Under the pieces are notes generated by a model that ran no database searches, was not told where the DNA came from, and was given only the letters and a program-made list of their open reading frames with translations. A DNA stretch of 63,585 nucleotides from Victivallaceae bacterium (GTDB lineage: Bacteria > Verrucomicrobiota > Lentisphaeria > Victivallales > Victivallaceae). This document shows positions 34,726-44,924 of the stretch, in pieces. Where the stretch lies: positions 1 to 63,585 of the forward strand of contig JAKIUY010000012.1 in NCBI GenBank assembly GCA_021647315.1. The letters are read 5' to 3'. Numbering within the stretch: the stretch's first letter is position 1; each line of letters starts with the position of its first letter. The position numbers and the translations under genes were made by a program.

Positions 34726-35808
34726 ATGAAAAATAAAATTGATGTAGCAGTATTGGGAATTGGGCGCATGGGAATCACTCATGTCGAAGCAGCCAAAGCT
34801 TCACCTTATGTAAATAAAATTTATGGCTATGAACCTGATGCCGAACGTGCTGTATTACGCGGAAAAGAATTGGAAATAGAAGCTACTTCTGACTTGGATT
34901 CTATCCTGAACAATCCAGAGATAAAACTGTTTTATATAGCCTCAATAAACGAGGTTCATGCCGAACAAACGGAATTAGCTCTTCGTGCCGGCAAAGCCGT
35001 TCTTTGCGAAAAACCAATGGGAGAATCATTAGCCGAAGCATACCGTATGGTGAAAGCTGAAGAAGAAACTGGCAATTTTCTCCAGATTGGCTTTGAATTG
35101 CATTACTCAAAAATGTATATGAAAGCAAAAGAATGGATAGATCAGGGCTTGATCGGGACGCCAGTCAATTGTCATTGTCGTTATTATTCCAGTGAATTCC
35201 ATGGCAAGAACACTTGGCGCAGTAATAGTAAGGGGACTTTGATTGGCGAGAAACTTTCACATTATCTTGATCTGCAGCGCTGGTTCATGGGCAATGAGGT
35301 TGAAGAAGTTTTCTCAATGAATTCTCCCAATGTTGTAGATTATTTTCATCATCCAGATAACCATCAAATAAATATGCGGTTTGAGAATGGAGCAACAGCC
35401 AATTTAAATTTTCTGATGTATCTTGGCGAGACCGATCATACTGATCCTTTGTTGGAAGTGCTCGAAAAACAGTCTGATGACGGTCATTTTCTGCAGTATC
35501 ACATAATGGGCACAAAAGGGGCTATTGAAACAGATGTTTTCCGCCGTCGCATTCGTCGTTGGGAATTTGGAGATAGTCCTACACAACTTACCAGTAAAAT
35601 AGTTGAGACTATTAAATACGATAAATCTGAAGATCAAGTGTGGATTCATAACACTCACGGTCAAAATGTTCGGATAGCAGAACTTGTCGCCAATGGTATG
35701 AAACCTGAAAACCCTGTTAGTGATTCTCTGGCAACCATGAAACTTGGTTTTGCCGCTGAAATATCAGAACGCGAAAACCGTATTGTTAAATTATTAGAAT
35801 TGGTATAA
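34726..35808 (+). CDS. Gfo/Idh/MocA family sugar oxidoreductase
   Basis: A 360-residue NAD(P)-dependent dehydrogenase. The Rossmann motif VAVLGIGRMGITHVEAA is near residues 7-23, and the E-K-P catalytic-lysine motif occurs as AVLCEKPMGESLAEA near 93. The C-terminal beta-sheet domain (SHYLDLQRWFMGNEVEEVF) is intact. Members oxidise inositols, sugar derivatives or aminosugars. Its N-terminus has a decayed close relative at 19845-20012. It is second in the right arm, 47 bases after the UroD-like gene, and probably handles a sugar intermediate with it. Confidence 0.93.
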   Translation: MKNKIDVAVLGIGRMGITHVEAAKASPYVNKIYGYEPDAERAVLRGKELEIEATSDLDSILNNPEIKLFYIASINEVHAEQTELALRAGKAVLCEKPMGESLAEAYRMVKAEEETGNFLQIGFELHYSKMYMKAKEWIDQGLIGTPVNCHCRYYSSEFHGKNTWRSNSKGTLIGEKLSHYLDLQRWFMGNEVEEVFSMNSPNVVDYFHHPDNHQINMRFENGATANLNFLMYLGETDHTDPLLEVLEKQSDDGHFLQYHIMGTKGAIETDVFRRRIRRWEFGDSPTQLTSKIVETIKYDKSEDQVWIHNTHGQNVRIAELVANGMKPENPVSDSLATMKLGFAAEISERENRIVKLLELV

Positions 35809-35929
35809 TAATTATATTAAGGAAATTTCAAATAACAAATAAAATGCTTAATGACGCATTGAAATTTCTGAAGAAAAATCTGAAATAACTAATTAAATCA
35901 ACCTTTCAAACAAGTAGGATAAATTGAAG

Positions 35930-38900
35930 ATGAAAAAAAAATCTATTAAAAACTGTATTACAGGAGTTATAGCCATTATTCTGACTTCTTTATGGGCAGA
36001 TGCCGTTTCAGCCAAAAACAATCCAGCCGTATTATTTGTCGGCAGTGCCGCACGCCACATGCACACCTGGAATGATTGGCTTGATTCAGGTTTTGAAATT
36101 GCTGTTAATAAGACAGCGGAAATAAAATCCCTGCACGATATATCCAGTTTTAATACGGTTGTAGTTAACTTTTTACCGCAATGGGGAAAAAATGACAAGC
36201 CGAAACCGGAATTAATCCGCTTTAGAAAAATACTTGATCAATATATGAAAAAAGGTGGTGGCGTAGTTGTGTTCTGTGGCGGCGGGCAGTGGTCAGGCAT
36301 GGCTCCTTCGGTAAGTTATTTACTGAAACCTTATGGAGCATCTGTGCCGGAAGAACAAGTTATTGATACAAAGCATCGCTATCCAGTGAAAGCCGGAAGC
36401 AGTTACAAGCGCTTTAGTGTTTGTTATACGACAAAAATTGCACAAGCTCCTATGACAAAAGGCATAAAACGTATCGGTTTTATCGGCGAGGCATCAAGAG
36501 CTGACTGTATGAAAACCAGTCAACCTGTCATACTTACTGATCCAAAACCATGGCATGTTGTTGTCCGTGGAGAAAAAAGTGCTTACAGTGCCGAAGGCCT
36601 TAAGCCGGGAACTACATCCGCACTTAAAAAAACACCAGCGAGTTATGCTTCTGAACCGATTTTGGCGGCATGGCGTACAGTAGGTAAAGGAAATTTATTT
36701 GTTTATCCGCAAAATGTAGCTTTTACAGTTGCGACGCCGGAAGTCTTTGAAAATGTCCTCTGGCAGAAGAATGTTAGCAAAAAAGAAGCATTGCAGAATC
36801 GTCAATTAATCATGCAGACGGTGCGCTGGGCGGCACAACCAAGTCTTAAATCTGGCAAATTAGGCGGCTTTAAAACCGACCGCAATATACCTTTTGACCG
36901 CAAAGCTATTTTGAACTTAAAACCTATAAAAACAATCAACTGGAGTAAGGTAAAGACTTCCGGAAAGTTTGGCAGCGTCAAAGGACTGGTAGGAGCGCAA
37001 AGCAAATACAGCGGTGGAAAATATTCGATTACTGAATTAAGTAAATCGGCAAAAGCGTCAGGGCTGTCATTTCTGGCCTTTACTGAAGCTCTAGAAAAAC
37101 TTGATCCGGCAAAATGGGAAAAATTCAAAAATGAATGTATCGCAAACAGTAATGATAAGTTTCTGGCAATTCCCGGAATACTGGGAAAAGATAAAGTAGG
37201 AAACCTGTGGTTTGGACTCGGTCATGTCAAATTTCCTAAATATCCGGCTATCACTAAAGACGGGAAAAGGCTTGACAACACATATCAGTTCTGGGCAAAA
37301 CAATTTAACACGCGCCTTGGAGCTTATGTAAATCCCTTGAGCAACCCCAATAAATGGTACGAGATGAAACAGACTTCCGGTATGTCGGTAATCTCTAAAA
37401 TAGAAGATAAACCGGTCGAAAAAGCCTTTGATGAGTACTTGCTTAGCTGTAGCAAAGCTGAAAATTTGATTCCATTTAGATTCTCCATGCTTAATTCTCC
37501 TCAAGACATAAAAGAGGCTGCAAAAGGAATTCAAAATATCTTCACCGGCAATACGGTTGATGAGCTTAAAGACTATGTCGATGGCGCCGGAAATTTTAAG
37601 GCAAGTCTCTTCTGGGCAAATTCACAAAAGTGGTATCTTTCTGAAGGTCCGGAACTGATTTATCACGGTGGTTATAACCTTGGAAATTTCAATACAGATG
37701 AAGAAAAACAAAACCTGTTTCGTTATGTTTTAAAATTGGGCGGCTTAAAGTCTGGTGATAAAATAATACTTTTCGACGGCGGTAATAAATACCGGGAATG
37801 GCTGGCTTCAGAAAAAGATTTTAATGTTGAACGTACCTGGCCGCTCCAACAGCGTCGGGATTTTGTTATTGAAGTCAGAAGAAACAATAAGGTTGTAATG
37901 CTTTCAGCACCATTATCTCTGCATTACGGATCAAGATTCATGCAATGCGGCGACCGTCAAAACACTCTGCCTTATAATTATACGCCCGACCGGAAAGGCA
38001 ATTATTATGTCTCAGGTATTCCTATCGGAGCTCACTATCGTTCATGGACTCCTGATACTTTGGTCTATGGTAATTTCAAGGCCTGGTTAAGCGGTGCGGA
38101 TGGAATTGAATATCAGCCGCCTTTTTATGTATCATTTCTTACTAGTCCTCATCTACCGCTGGCGGGTAAAGATATGGTTAACGGTCAATCTCTTGCGTCA
38201 TACCAGTTTCCCAAGCTGTCCTGCCCGGGAATTATAATTGTTGACGAGATATGCAATCGAATGTATCCTGACAACGGACGTCATTTGGGTGACTGCCATC
38301 CCCCAAAAAAGACTGTCCCTTTGGAAACCTTCAGATTTGTTCAACGCCGCTACGGGCTGTACGGCATGATCAATCAGGTAAATGCTCAACTGGTGGAATC
38401 GACTCTCACCATGCTTAAGGATTGTACGCTTTCCAATAGTCGAATGGTAGTGTCAAACATGTCGTATCCTGTAAAGGCAGACTCTCCGAAGAAAGCTGAA
38501 GTATTCGTTGACGGCAAGATTACAAAATATCCGTTCAACAATCTGCCTGACATATATCGCAACGATAATCTCAAGCCCGGTGATTACTATGGTCTTTATC
38601 CACATGGTCTCGCTGGCGGCGGTGCGCAATATGCTGTTTCTGACAGTCTGCAATTAAGGGTTAATTATAGGAAAAATGCCAAATCTCTGTCTTGTGTAAT
38701 CTATAAACCATTACCGAAAATATTGAAAAAGGGAAGTCAAATAAAATATAATATGCTCTTTTCCACCGGAGGCTTGAGGCCGGCACAGAAGAATTCTGAC
38801 TTCATGATGATAGATGATTTTCTAGGAGTACGCAATAGCAAGTATCCGGCAATCACTCAAATAACCGGTGGTAGACTGGAGAACAAACCAGTGATTGCCA

Positions 38901-39316
38901 CTATAACAGCCATGCCGGATAAAATATTAAAACTAGAAACTCGAAAATGCCCGGATGCTCCGCTAGCTCTGCCAATACGGATACGCGGTTTTAATCCAAA
39001 CTGGCTGACCGTGTATAAATTGAACGGTTCAAAGATTTGGCGTTACTGTGGTGAGTTGGACAATGATTTATACTTCCATCTTTATACAAGTATCTCTTCA
39101 CACAAAGTTGTTATGGGGCATCCATTGACCGCGGACAACAAAGATGTTATTATTACTCTGGATTGTCCTGATGGTAAACAATCACAATTTGAAATATATA
39201 ATCCAAGTTCTAAAAAAATGACTGTTAAACTGAAAACTAATCCGTTATTATTACCAGAAAAATCACTGGTTATAACCATAAACCCGCTTGAATCCAAGCG
39301 AGTTAGAATTAAATAA
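35930..39316 (+). CDS. Giant secreted protein, paralog B
   Basis: A 1128-residue exported protein. ATG 35930 is preferred to TTG 35924 because AGGA at 35916 is then well spaced. The signal peptide is MKKKSIKNCITGVIAIILTS. An N-terminal GATase/ThuA-like region (AVLFVGSAARHMHTW, MKKGGGVVVFCGGGQW) is followed near residues 340-440 by a PHP-like stretch that is more decayed than in paralog A (KASGLSFLAFTEALEKLD, with no metal histidines). Beta-rich modules and a terminal Ig-like domain (EIYNPSSKKMTVKLK) come last. It is homologous over its length to the protein at 27998, so each arm of the divergent locus has one. No enzymatic site is visible; it could bind or present glycan. Confidence 0.75.
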   Translation: MKKKSIKNCITGVIAIILTSLWADAVSAKNNPAVLFVGSAARHMHTWNDWLDSGFEIAVNKTAEIKSLHDISSFNTVVVNFLPQWGKNDKPKPELIRFRKILDQYMKKGGGVVVFCGGGQWSGMAPSVSYLLKPYGASVPEEQVIDTKHRYPVKAGSSYKRFSVCYTTKIAQAPMTKGIKRIGFIGEASRADCMKTSQPVILTDPKPWHVVVRGEKSAYSAEGLKPGTTSALKKTPASYASEPILAAWRTVGKGNLFVYPQNVAFTVATPEVFENVLWQKNVSKKEALQNRQLIMQTVRWAAQPSLKSGKLGGFKTDRNIPFDRKAILNLKPIKTINWSKVKTSGKFGSVKGLVGAQSKYSGGKYSITELSKSAKASGLSFLAFTEALEKLDPAKWEKFKNECIANSNDKFLAIPGILGKDKVGNLWFGLGHVKFPKYPAITKDGKRLDNTYQFWAKQFNTRLGAYVNPLSNPNKWYEMKQTSGMSVISKIEDKPVEKAFDEYLLSCSKAENLIPFRFSMLNSPQDIKEAAKGIQNIFTGNTVDELKDYVDGAGNFKASLFWANSQKWYLSEGPELIYHGGYNLGNFNTDEEKQNLFRYVLKLGGLKSGDKIILFDGGNKYREWLASEKDFNVERTWPLQQRRDFVIEVRRNNKVVMLSAPLSLHYGSRFMQCGDRQNTLPYNYTPDRKGNYYVSGIPIGAHYRSWTPDTLVYGNFKAWLSGADGIEYQPPFYVSFLTSPHLPLAGKDMVNGQSLASYQFPKLSCPGIIIVDEICNRMYPDNGRHLGDCHPPKKTVPLETFRFVQRRYGLYGMINQVNAQLVESTLTMLKDCTLSNSRMVVSNMSYPVKADSPKKAEVFVDGKITKYPFNNLPDIYRNDNLKPGDYYGLYPHGLAGGGAQYAVSDSLQLRVNYRKNAKSLSCVIYKPLPKILKKGSQIKYNMLFSTGGLRPAQKNSDFMMIDDFLGVRNSKYPAITQITGGRLENKPVIATITAMPDKILKLETRKCPDAPLALPIRIRGFNPNWLTVYKLNGSKIWRYCGELDNDLYFHLYTSISSHKVVMGHPLTADNKDVIITLDCPDGKQSQFEIYNPSSKKMTVKLKTNPLLLPEKSLVITINPLESKRVRIK

Positions 39317-39331
39317 AAAGGCTATTTGTAT

Positions 39332-42046
39332 ATGATTAAAAAATGCAATAAGAAGATCATTTATGTATTTCCGCAAAACGATAATTTCCGGGAAAAATCG
39401 CAGGATTTGATGTTTTCCGATTTTTATGGTCTGATTGACGGGTACGGTTTGATGTTTGATCCTGCTGTAATGGCAGTTATTCAAACAATTCCTGAATACA
39501 GTAACGGTTTCCCAGATAAAATAGATTCGGATACAATTATTATTTCAGGTTCCAGTCAGACGAATATTCCTAATAATGATTTCTCTGGACTGATTGTAAA
39601 ATCCGGAAATAAAATTTCTGAAAAAGAATCCCTTAAACTAGGCAGGTGTAGCTTATTTTACCCTTCGAATTTGAATTACTTGATTTTTCCTGATTCCAAT
39701 TATAGTGACTGGACTCTGGCGGGGCAAGCTGTGTTACAACGTGATGCTGACGTTTATACGCTGGGTATTGAGTTATTTAATATGCTGGATCGATTCAGAA
39801 CTGATAAGCCGGAGGCGCGTCTTATCATGATTGCTGATGTATTTGCCGAACTTTTCGGAACTACTCTATATAAAGGAGCTGGAACAGCTCCGGTAATTTC
39901 TGATGATTTCCGACTTGACTGTCAAGCATACGGAATCAATCGTTTTCTTGTCAATTGGCTTGGCGAGCTTTTTGCTGAAAATGTTGAATTTGAAAAAGCT
40001 GACAGTCATTATCAACAGGCTGTTACTTGCTCAATAAATGGAGAAATGGATACTGCGGTAAATGAATTGACTTTTGCTTTTCAAGCTCTTGCGAAAATCC
40101 GCAAGGTATATTCGCAAAGTGAATTTAAATTTATAGAAGTGCCACATATCGGCATATTGTTTGAAGATGTAGGATTTTTTGAATTTGAATGGCCTGAATT
40201 CACCCGCATACGAATAGAAAAACTGCTTGATTTCGCGGAAAACAGTTCCAGTAAAGTTGCGTTTGAGGCTGGCGGTTCATGCTGGAAAAACTTTACCAAA
40301 CGTTACCCTGCGACCATGGAACGGCTGAATAAAGCTATAGAGAAAGGGCAGGCGGCGGTTACCAACGGCACTTTCTCGCTGCCCTACGCGCTCTATTCTC
40401 CAATTGGAATGCAGTACTGGCAATTGGAGTTTGGTTTGTCTGAACATAAAAATATTTTCACCAATAATAGTCCGGTATATCAATGCCAGGAAAATTCATT
40501 CACCCCCATCATGCCGCAGTTATTGAATTATTTTGATTATAAATCAACAATGCATGTAGTTCAGAACCGTGGTCAGTCGCCGAGTACAAAGAAACAGTTT
40601 TTTAAATGGCGCGGTGCTGATGGTTCGACAATTCAGTCAATGGGCGTTACTAACGAAGAATTAGGGCGAAAGGGCTGTAATTATTTTTACGACCTCCCGC
40701 TGATCCTGAAAGAGAATACTCACATGGATGAAATATATTATCCAAATTTTCAGGATATCGGTTTTGTTCCGTTGCGAACACAAATCTATCGTTCCACAAG
40801 ATACGCTAATATCTGGGGAGAATTCCTATTGCCGGGAGAGCTTCCATATACAAGCACTAATGATGAATGTTTTTTTCAACCTGAGGATTATTGTCTGGCG
40901 GAAACAGAGTTTTATCCTAGAGCCACCTGTATAAATTCTCTGAGTCAGTTGGAACGAGTCTACAGGCAATATAATAAACTTCGTTATCTGCAGTTTGCGG
41001 CATGGAGTTCAGGCGAACTAGAAAAAAATATTGAAAGTTTAAGCAGTTTTGTTCCGGAAATACTGATTCAGGAAGCACACGATGTTGTCGCCTGTCAAGG
41101 ACAAAAGGTTGGGGAATTTTACGAATCAAACGCACTACTAAAATCACCAGTAGAAGAACGTTATTTATATCAGAAAGCTAATGATTTAAGTAATGATTTT
41201 AACGCAAATCTGTCTGGTATCGCGGAAAAAATTAATCAGGATATTCCTTGTTCTAAAATAGAGTTTTCATCTCTGGAAGCAGTAATAGCAAATAATAAGT
41301 TGCGAATAGAACTTTGCGGCAGAGTTCTTGATATTGCTATTTTTGACCGTAAACACGGAGATTTCGAGATAAACAAAGTCAGTAAAAAAACAGACAGTGT
41401 TGTTATTGACGCATATTTTAAGCATGATGGGAAAATACTCCATCAGGCAGCCTTGATATTACGCTATTCTGCGGATATATCTTTGTTGGAATTAGAGCTT
41501 AATTACTCAAGTAATGCTGAATTTTCATATCTGGATAAATGGAAAGATTATCTGGGCATATCAATTGAGATTAAAGATGGTCTTGGGGCGTTAACACATT
41601 GTACTCCAGGTTATCGGACGGAGGCACATAAATCATTGATTGTCAGTCCGTATTTTCTTAATGTACAAGCCGGATTTTCACTATTGAACGAAGGCACACC
41701 ATATTATGAAAAACTTAATGACAAGACCATAAGCTGGATGTTCCACAACTACGGAGAATCTGTGCATTCCCGCCGTATGGCAATTTATTTCGGAAAAAAT
41801 GACCCAATGCAGGCAGCCGCGAATTGGAGCTGTAATTGTAAACCGGGCGGCATTGAACACATGCTGAATCTGCCGGAACAGTTTAACGCTGAAGTATTTA
41901 TCGAAGCAGATAAACTTCTTGCTGTCAGCTTGTGTGATACGGATATTACTAAAATAAATAATATTACAATTCCCGGACACAAGGAAAAACCTGAAAAGAT
42001 AACGGCCGGAACACTCGCTATTTTTAAGCTCAAACAGGAGTGTTAG
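39332..42046 (+). CDS. GH38-like glycoside hydrolase
   Basis: A 904-residue protein without a signal peptide. From about residue 260 it follows the alpha-mannosidase (GH38) plan: PHIGILFEDVGFFEFEW, then MERLNKAIEKGQAAVTNGTF, QENSFTPIMPQLLNYF where the family has D-x-F-G-x-x-x-x-L-P-x-I-L, and QEAHDVVACQG like the H-H-D-x-x-x-G motif. The Asp nucleophile position appears to be Glu or Asn, so activity or specificity may differ. The N-terminal 250 residues and a beta-sandwich C-terminus flank the core. The ATG at 39332 is chosen with AAAAAGG upstream. The following UroD-like gene starts 2 bases later. GH57 is an alternative assignment; family membership is moderately supported. Confidence 0.6.
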   Translation: MIKKCNKKIIYVFPQNDNFREKSQDLMFSDFYGLIDGYGLMFDPAVMAVIQTIPEYSNGFPDKIDSDTIIISGSSQTNIPNNDFSGLIVKSGNKISEKESLKLGRCSLFYPSNLNYLIFPDSNYSDWTLAGQAVLQRDADVYTLGIELFNMLDRFRTDKPEARLIMIADVFAELFGTTLYKGAGTAPVISDDFRLDCQAYGINRFLVNWLGELFAENVEFEKADSHYQQAVTCSINGEMDTAVNELTFAFQALAKIRKVYSQSEFKFIEVPHIGILFEDVGFFEFEWPEFTRIRIEKLLDFAENSSSKVAFEAGGSCWKNFTKRYPATMERLNKAIEKGQAAVTNGTFSLPYALYSPIGMQYWQLEFGLSEHKNIFTNNSPVYQCQENSFTPIMPQLLNYFDYKSTMHVVQNRGQSPSTKKQFFKWRGADGSTIQSMGVTNEELGRKGCNYFYDLPLILKENTHMDEIYYPNFQDIGFVPLRTQIYRSTRYANIWGEFLLPGELPYTSTNDECFFQPEDYCLAETEFYPRATCINSLSQLERVYRQYNKLRYLQFAAWSSGELEKNIESLSSFVPEILIQEAHDVVACQGQKVGEFYESNALLKSPVEERYLYQKANDLSNDFNANLSGIAEKINQDIPCSKIEFSSLEAVIANNKLRIELCGRVLDIAIFDRKHGDFEINKVSKKTDSVVIDAYFKHDGKILHQAALILRYSADISLLELELNYSSNAEFSYLDKWKDYLGISIEIKDGLGALTHCTPGYRTEAHKSLIVSPYFLNVQAGFSLLNEGTPYYEKLNDKTISWMFHNYGESVHSRRMAIYFGKNDPMQAAANWSCNCKPGGIEHMLNLPEQFNAEVFIEADKLLAVSLCDTDITKINNITIPGHKEKPEKITAGTLAIFKLKQEC

Positions 42047-42048
42047 TA

Positions 42049-43065
42049 ATGAATGGAAGAGAACGGACTTTAGCGGCAGTCAATGGAGATGCGATCGACC
42101 GAATCCCTGTTGCTCAACATAATTTTATGTTTGCCGTAAAACATACTGGCTTAAGTTGGAAAGATTATGCGTTTAACCCTGCCAAAGCTGCTCAAGCTTT
42201 AGCAGATACAGCGTACGATTTCGGTTATGACTGCATAATTATTGATTTTGATACTTGTGCTCTAGCTGAAGCAATGGGAGCCAATATTGTTTTTCCTGAA
42301 AATGAACCGGCAAGAATTGAGCTTGATGCTATAAGATCGCTTTCTGAAATAGCAGAGATTCCTTTGCCTGATCCTGATAAAGACGCACGCCTGCCGTTGT
42401 GGCTCGAAACAACGAGGCAATTACGTAAAATTGTCGGCGATGATCTGGCAATTATGGCGCGTGCGGATCAAGGACCATTTGGATTATTGTTTTTACTGCG
42501 CGGTGTTCAAGAACTGATGTTTGATTTGTTTGAGCAGAATGAAGAAGTGATTTTAAAAACACTGGAACATTGTAAAAATGCAGGAGTGAGATTTGCTGAA
42601 GCACAACTCCAATGCGGAGCAGATATTACTTCAATCGGAGATTCAGCGGCAGGGGAATCGTTAATTTCCCCGAACATGTATAAACAGTTTGCCCAGCCTT
42701 TTGAGAAAAAATATAAAGAATACCTTGGAGAAGGTCTGCTTTCTCTTCATATTTGTGGCAAAACTAACAATATTGTTGAAGCAATGGTAGATACGGGATG
42801 TGATATCCTTGAACTAGATCATTTAAATAATCTTGATCACACTTTTAAACTTATCAATAAAAAAGCATGTGTCTTCGGAAATATAGATCCGTCATCAATT
42901 CTTTGTCAGGGAACAGTTAAAATGGTCGAAAAAGCCTGTGAGGACGCTATTTTATCAGCAAGGAAACATGAGGCGCGATTCGTTTTGTGTCCAGGCTGTA
43001 TGGTCAATCACAATACTCCTCCAGAAAACATAAAAGCAATGAGTGAAATTGTAAAAAAAGTATAA
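42049..43065 (+). CDS. UroD-fold protein, methyltransferase-like (paralog 4)
   Basis: A 338-residue UroD-superfamily protein. The start NGRERTLAAVNGDAIDRIPV is typical. The motif LHICGKTNNIVEAM near residue 240 supplies H-x-C, and the late RFVLCPGCMVNHNTPPENI supplies further cysteines, so a full zinc site as in MtaA/MtbA is plausible. Of the six paralogs, this is the best methyltransferase candidate. ATG 42049 is used: CAGGAG at 42035-42040, inside the end of the previous gene, is its ribosome binding site. It is thus translationally coupled to the GH38-like gene. It could demethylate a methylated sugar or amine, but a corrinoid partner would have to be encoded elsewhere. Confidence 0.82.
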   Translation: MNGRERTLAAVNGDAIDRIPVAQHNFMFAVKHTGLSWKDYAFNPAKAAQALADTAYDFGYDCIIIDFDTCALAEAMGANIVFPENEPARIELDAIRSLSEIAEIPLPDPDKDARLPLWLETTRQLRKIVGDDLAIMARADQGPFGLLFLLRGVQELMFDLFEQNEEVILKTLEHCKNAGVRFAEAQLQCGADITSIGDSAAGESLISPNMYKQFAQPFEKKYKEYLGEGLLSLHICGKTNNIVEAMVDTGCDILELDHLNNLDHTFKLINKKACVFGNIDPSSILCQGTVKMVEKACEDAILSARKHEARFVLCPGCMVNHNTPPENIKAMSEIVKKV

Positions 43066-43084
43066 GCATTTATAAAGGAATAAT

Positions 43085-44905
43085 ATGAAACTTGATAACT
43101 CAAGCCGAATATTACATTATGATATAGCTCGCGGAGCTTACTTGAAGCCAGAATACTTCAAGGAGGCTTTGAAAATATCAGCCGCGGCTGGATTTACTCA
43201 TTTTCTGCCTTATCTGGAAAATATGCTTTATCTGGGAAATACCGTAAAACAAAACCCTGAGTGCGCATACAATGTTCAACAAATGCGGAAGTTTGCCGAA
43301 TATGGTCAAAGTAAAGGAATTGAGATAATCCCGCATTTTAATGTTTTGGGACATACTAAAGAACTGGTTAAGGTTTATCCGTTTTTAGCTGTTGATGACA
43401 GCGGTGAATTGGCTATAAGCAGTCAACAGACAGTTGATTTTATGCTTTCATGTCTCAAAGAAATACTTCCTTTATGCAGTTCAGGGACGATTCTTATTGG
43501 CGGCGACGAATGGCTTCTGCCAGTGCCGCTTGCAGAAGATGAGCAATTCAATCCAGGTGTCGCGATTGCTGACTACATTAATAAAATAACTGCATTTCTC
43601 ACAGAAAATGGAGTAAAGCCTCTGCTTTGGCACGATATGCTGCTTCATTACCCGGAAGCTATAGAACATCTTTCCAAAGATGTAATTATAGTGTTTTGGA
43701 TATACGATGAAGATTCTGAATATCCTTTGCTTGACTACCTGAAAAAACGTGGATTTGACGTGATTTTGGCACCTGGAATTTGCGATTGGCAATTATCACA
43801 ACGCCGGATAAATGGAGCTCAAAAATGTCTTAAAACGAGTATAGAAATGAATATTCCATTACTAATGACTTGCTGGGAAATAGTTCCATGGAATATCATG
43901 TGTCATATTATACCCTTGCTGGGCAAGCTGTTTAATGGAAAAACTATGCCGAACAAAATCATTGAACAAATTTCATTATTGGAACTATATAAAAGATTTG
44001 ATGGCTGTTCTGAATTGCAGGCGAATCTGGGAAAGCGTTTACGACCTGAAATATTTTTTCCTAATGAGAGCCTGAAAGAATTTAAAAAGTATCATTATTG
44101 TGAAGGACCGCTTTTTGAATACTTTAGCAGAGAAATCATTCAGACTGATATATCTGAACTGTTTGTTCCGCAGAAAAGCAATGGATTTGAACTTAAAATA
44201 ACTGCTGCTGATAAATTTGGAGATATTATTGAAGTCTCTAATGATGATGAAAGCTTTAAGATTTATCCGAAATATGGTATGACACTGCAGTCATGGCAAA
44301 AAGCCGGTCAATGGTTGATAACAAATAAACTTGAAGAAACTATTGATAAACTACATCCAGCGATAGGCGGCTACCGGAGTTACAGTGCTGTTGGAGGTTT
44401 ACGCCCGGTAGCGGCATTCGGCAGTTGGCATAATCCATGTATTATCTGGAATTATCCATTTGCATACAGTACAGAGCAAACATCGGGTGAAATAATTATT
44501 TGCGGTAAATTACAGCTTTATCATCTCAAAGTTGAATGTATTATCAAAGTAAAAAAGGGTAAAGCAGGTTTTCAATACAGTATTAAGGCGGAAAACACGC
44601 TGGATCATGAGGCTGTTTTCCGGCTTGGCTTTAATTTTCCTCTGTATATGCCGAGTTCAGACTGGATGAATACCATGTTTAATAATGAACTGTTCAGAGA
44701 CCAATCTTCCAGTATGATTTACCTGAATAACTCAGAAATAGATATTACAAGAGATGAACAACGATTAAAAATCAGTTCTCGAACACCGTCAAGTGGAATC
44801 TGGATGGATTTGGGGAAAATTTTTATTACGCCTGACTTTAGAACACCATATACTAATTTACAAACAAATGAAACAATTCACGCCGAATGGCTAATAGAAA
44901 CTTAA
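43085..44905 (+). CDS. GH20-like beta-N-acetylhexosaminidase family protein
   Basis: A 606-residue cytosolic protein. Its N-terminal TIM barrel has the GH20 pattern: IPHFNVLGHTKELVKVYP near residue 92, then LIGGDEWLLP near 137 with the Asp-Glu pair that forms the catalytic acid and the oxazoline-stabilising residue, and LLWHDMLLHYPEAI near 181. The C-terminal half (from about 370) is a beta-sandwich with mutarotase-like features (KYGMTLQSWQKAG, GGYRSYSAVGG). This combination is unusual for GH20. It probably removes terminal N-acetylhexosamine or a related sugar inside the cell, after uptake of oligosaccharides. It lies in the right-arm operon, 19 bases after the UroD-like gene. Confidence 0.75.
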   Translation: MKLDNSSRILHYDIARGAYLKPEYFKEALKISAAAGFTHFLPYLENMLYLGNTVKQNPECAYNVQQMRKFAEYGQSKGIEIIPHFNVLGHTKELVKVYPFLAVDDSGELAISSQQTVDFMLSCLKEILPLCSSGTILIGGDEWLLPVPLAEDEQFNPGVAIADYINKITAFLTENGVKPLLWHDMLLHYPEAIEHLSKDVIIVFWIYDEDSEYPLLDYLKKRGFDVILAPGICDWQLSQRRINGAQKCLKTSIEMNIPLLMTCWEIVPWNIMCHIIPLLGKLFNGKTMPNKIIEQISLLELYKRFDGCSELQANLGKRLRPEIFFPNESLKEFKKYHYCEGPLFEYFSREIIQTDISELFVPQKSNGFELKITAADKFGDIIEVSNDDESFKIYPKYGMTLQSWQKAGQWLITNKLEETIDKLHPAIGGYRSYSAVGGLRPVAAFGSWHNPCIIWNYPFAYSTEQTSGEIIICGKLQLYHLKVECIIKVKKGKAGFQYSIKAENTLDHEAVFRLGFNFPLYMPSSDWMNTMFNNELFRDQSSSMIYLNNSEIDITRDEQRLKISSRTPSSGIWMDLGKIFITPDFRTPYTNLQTNETIHAEWLIET

Positions 44906-44924
44906 ATACATAATGGAGCAAATA

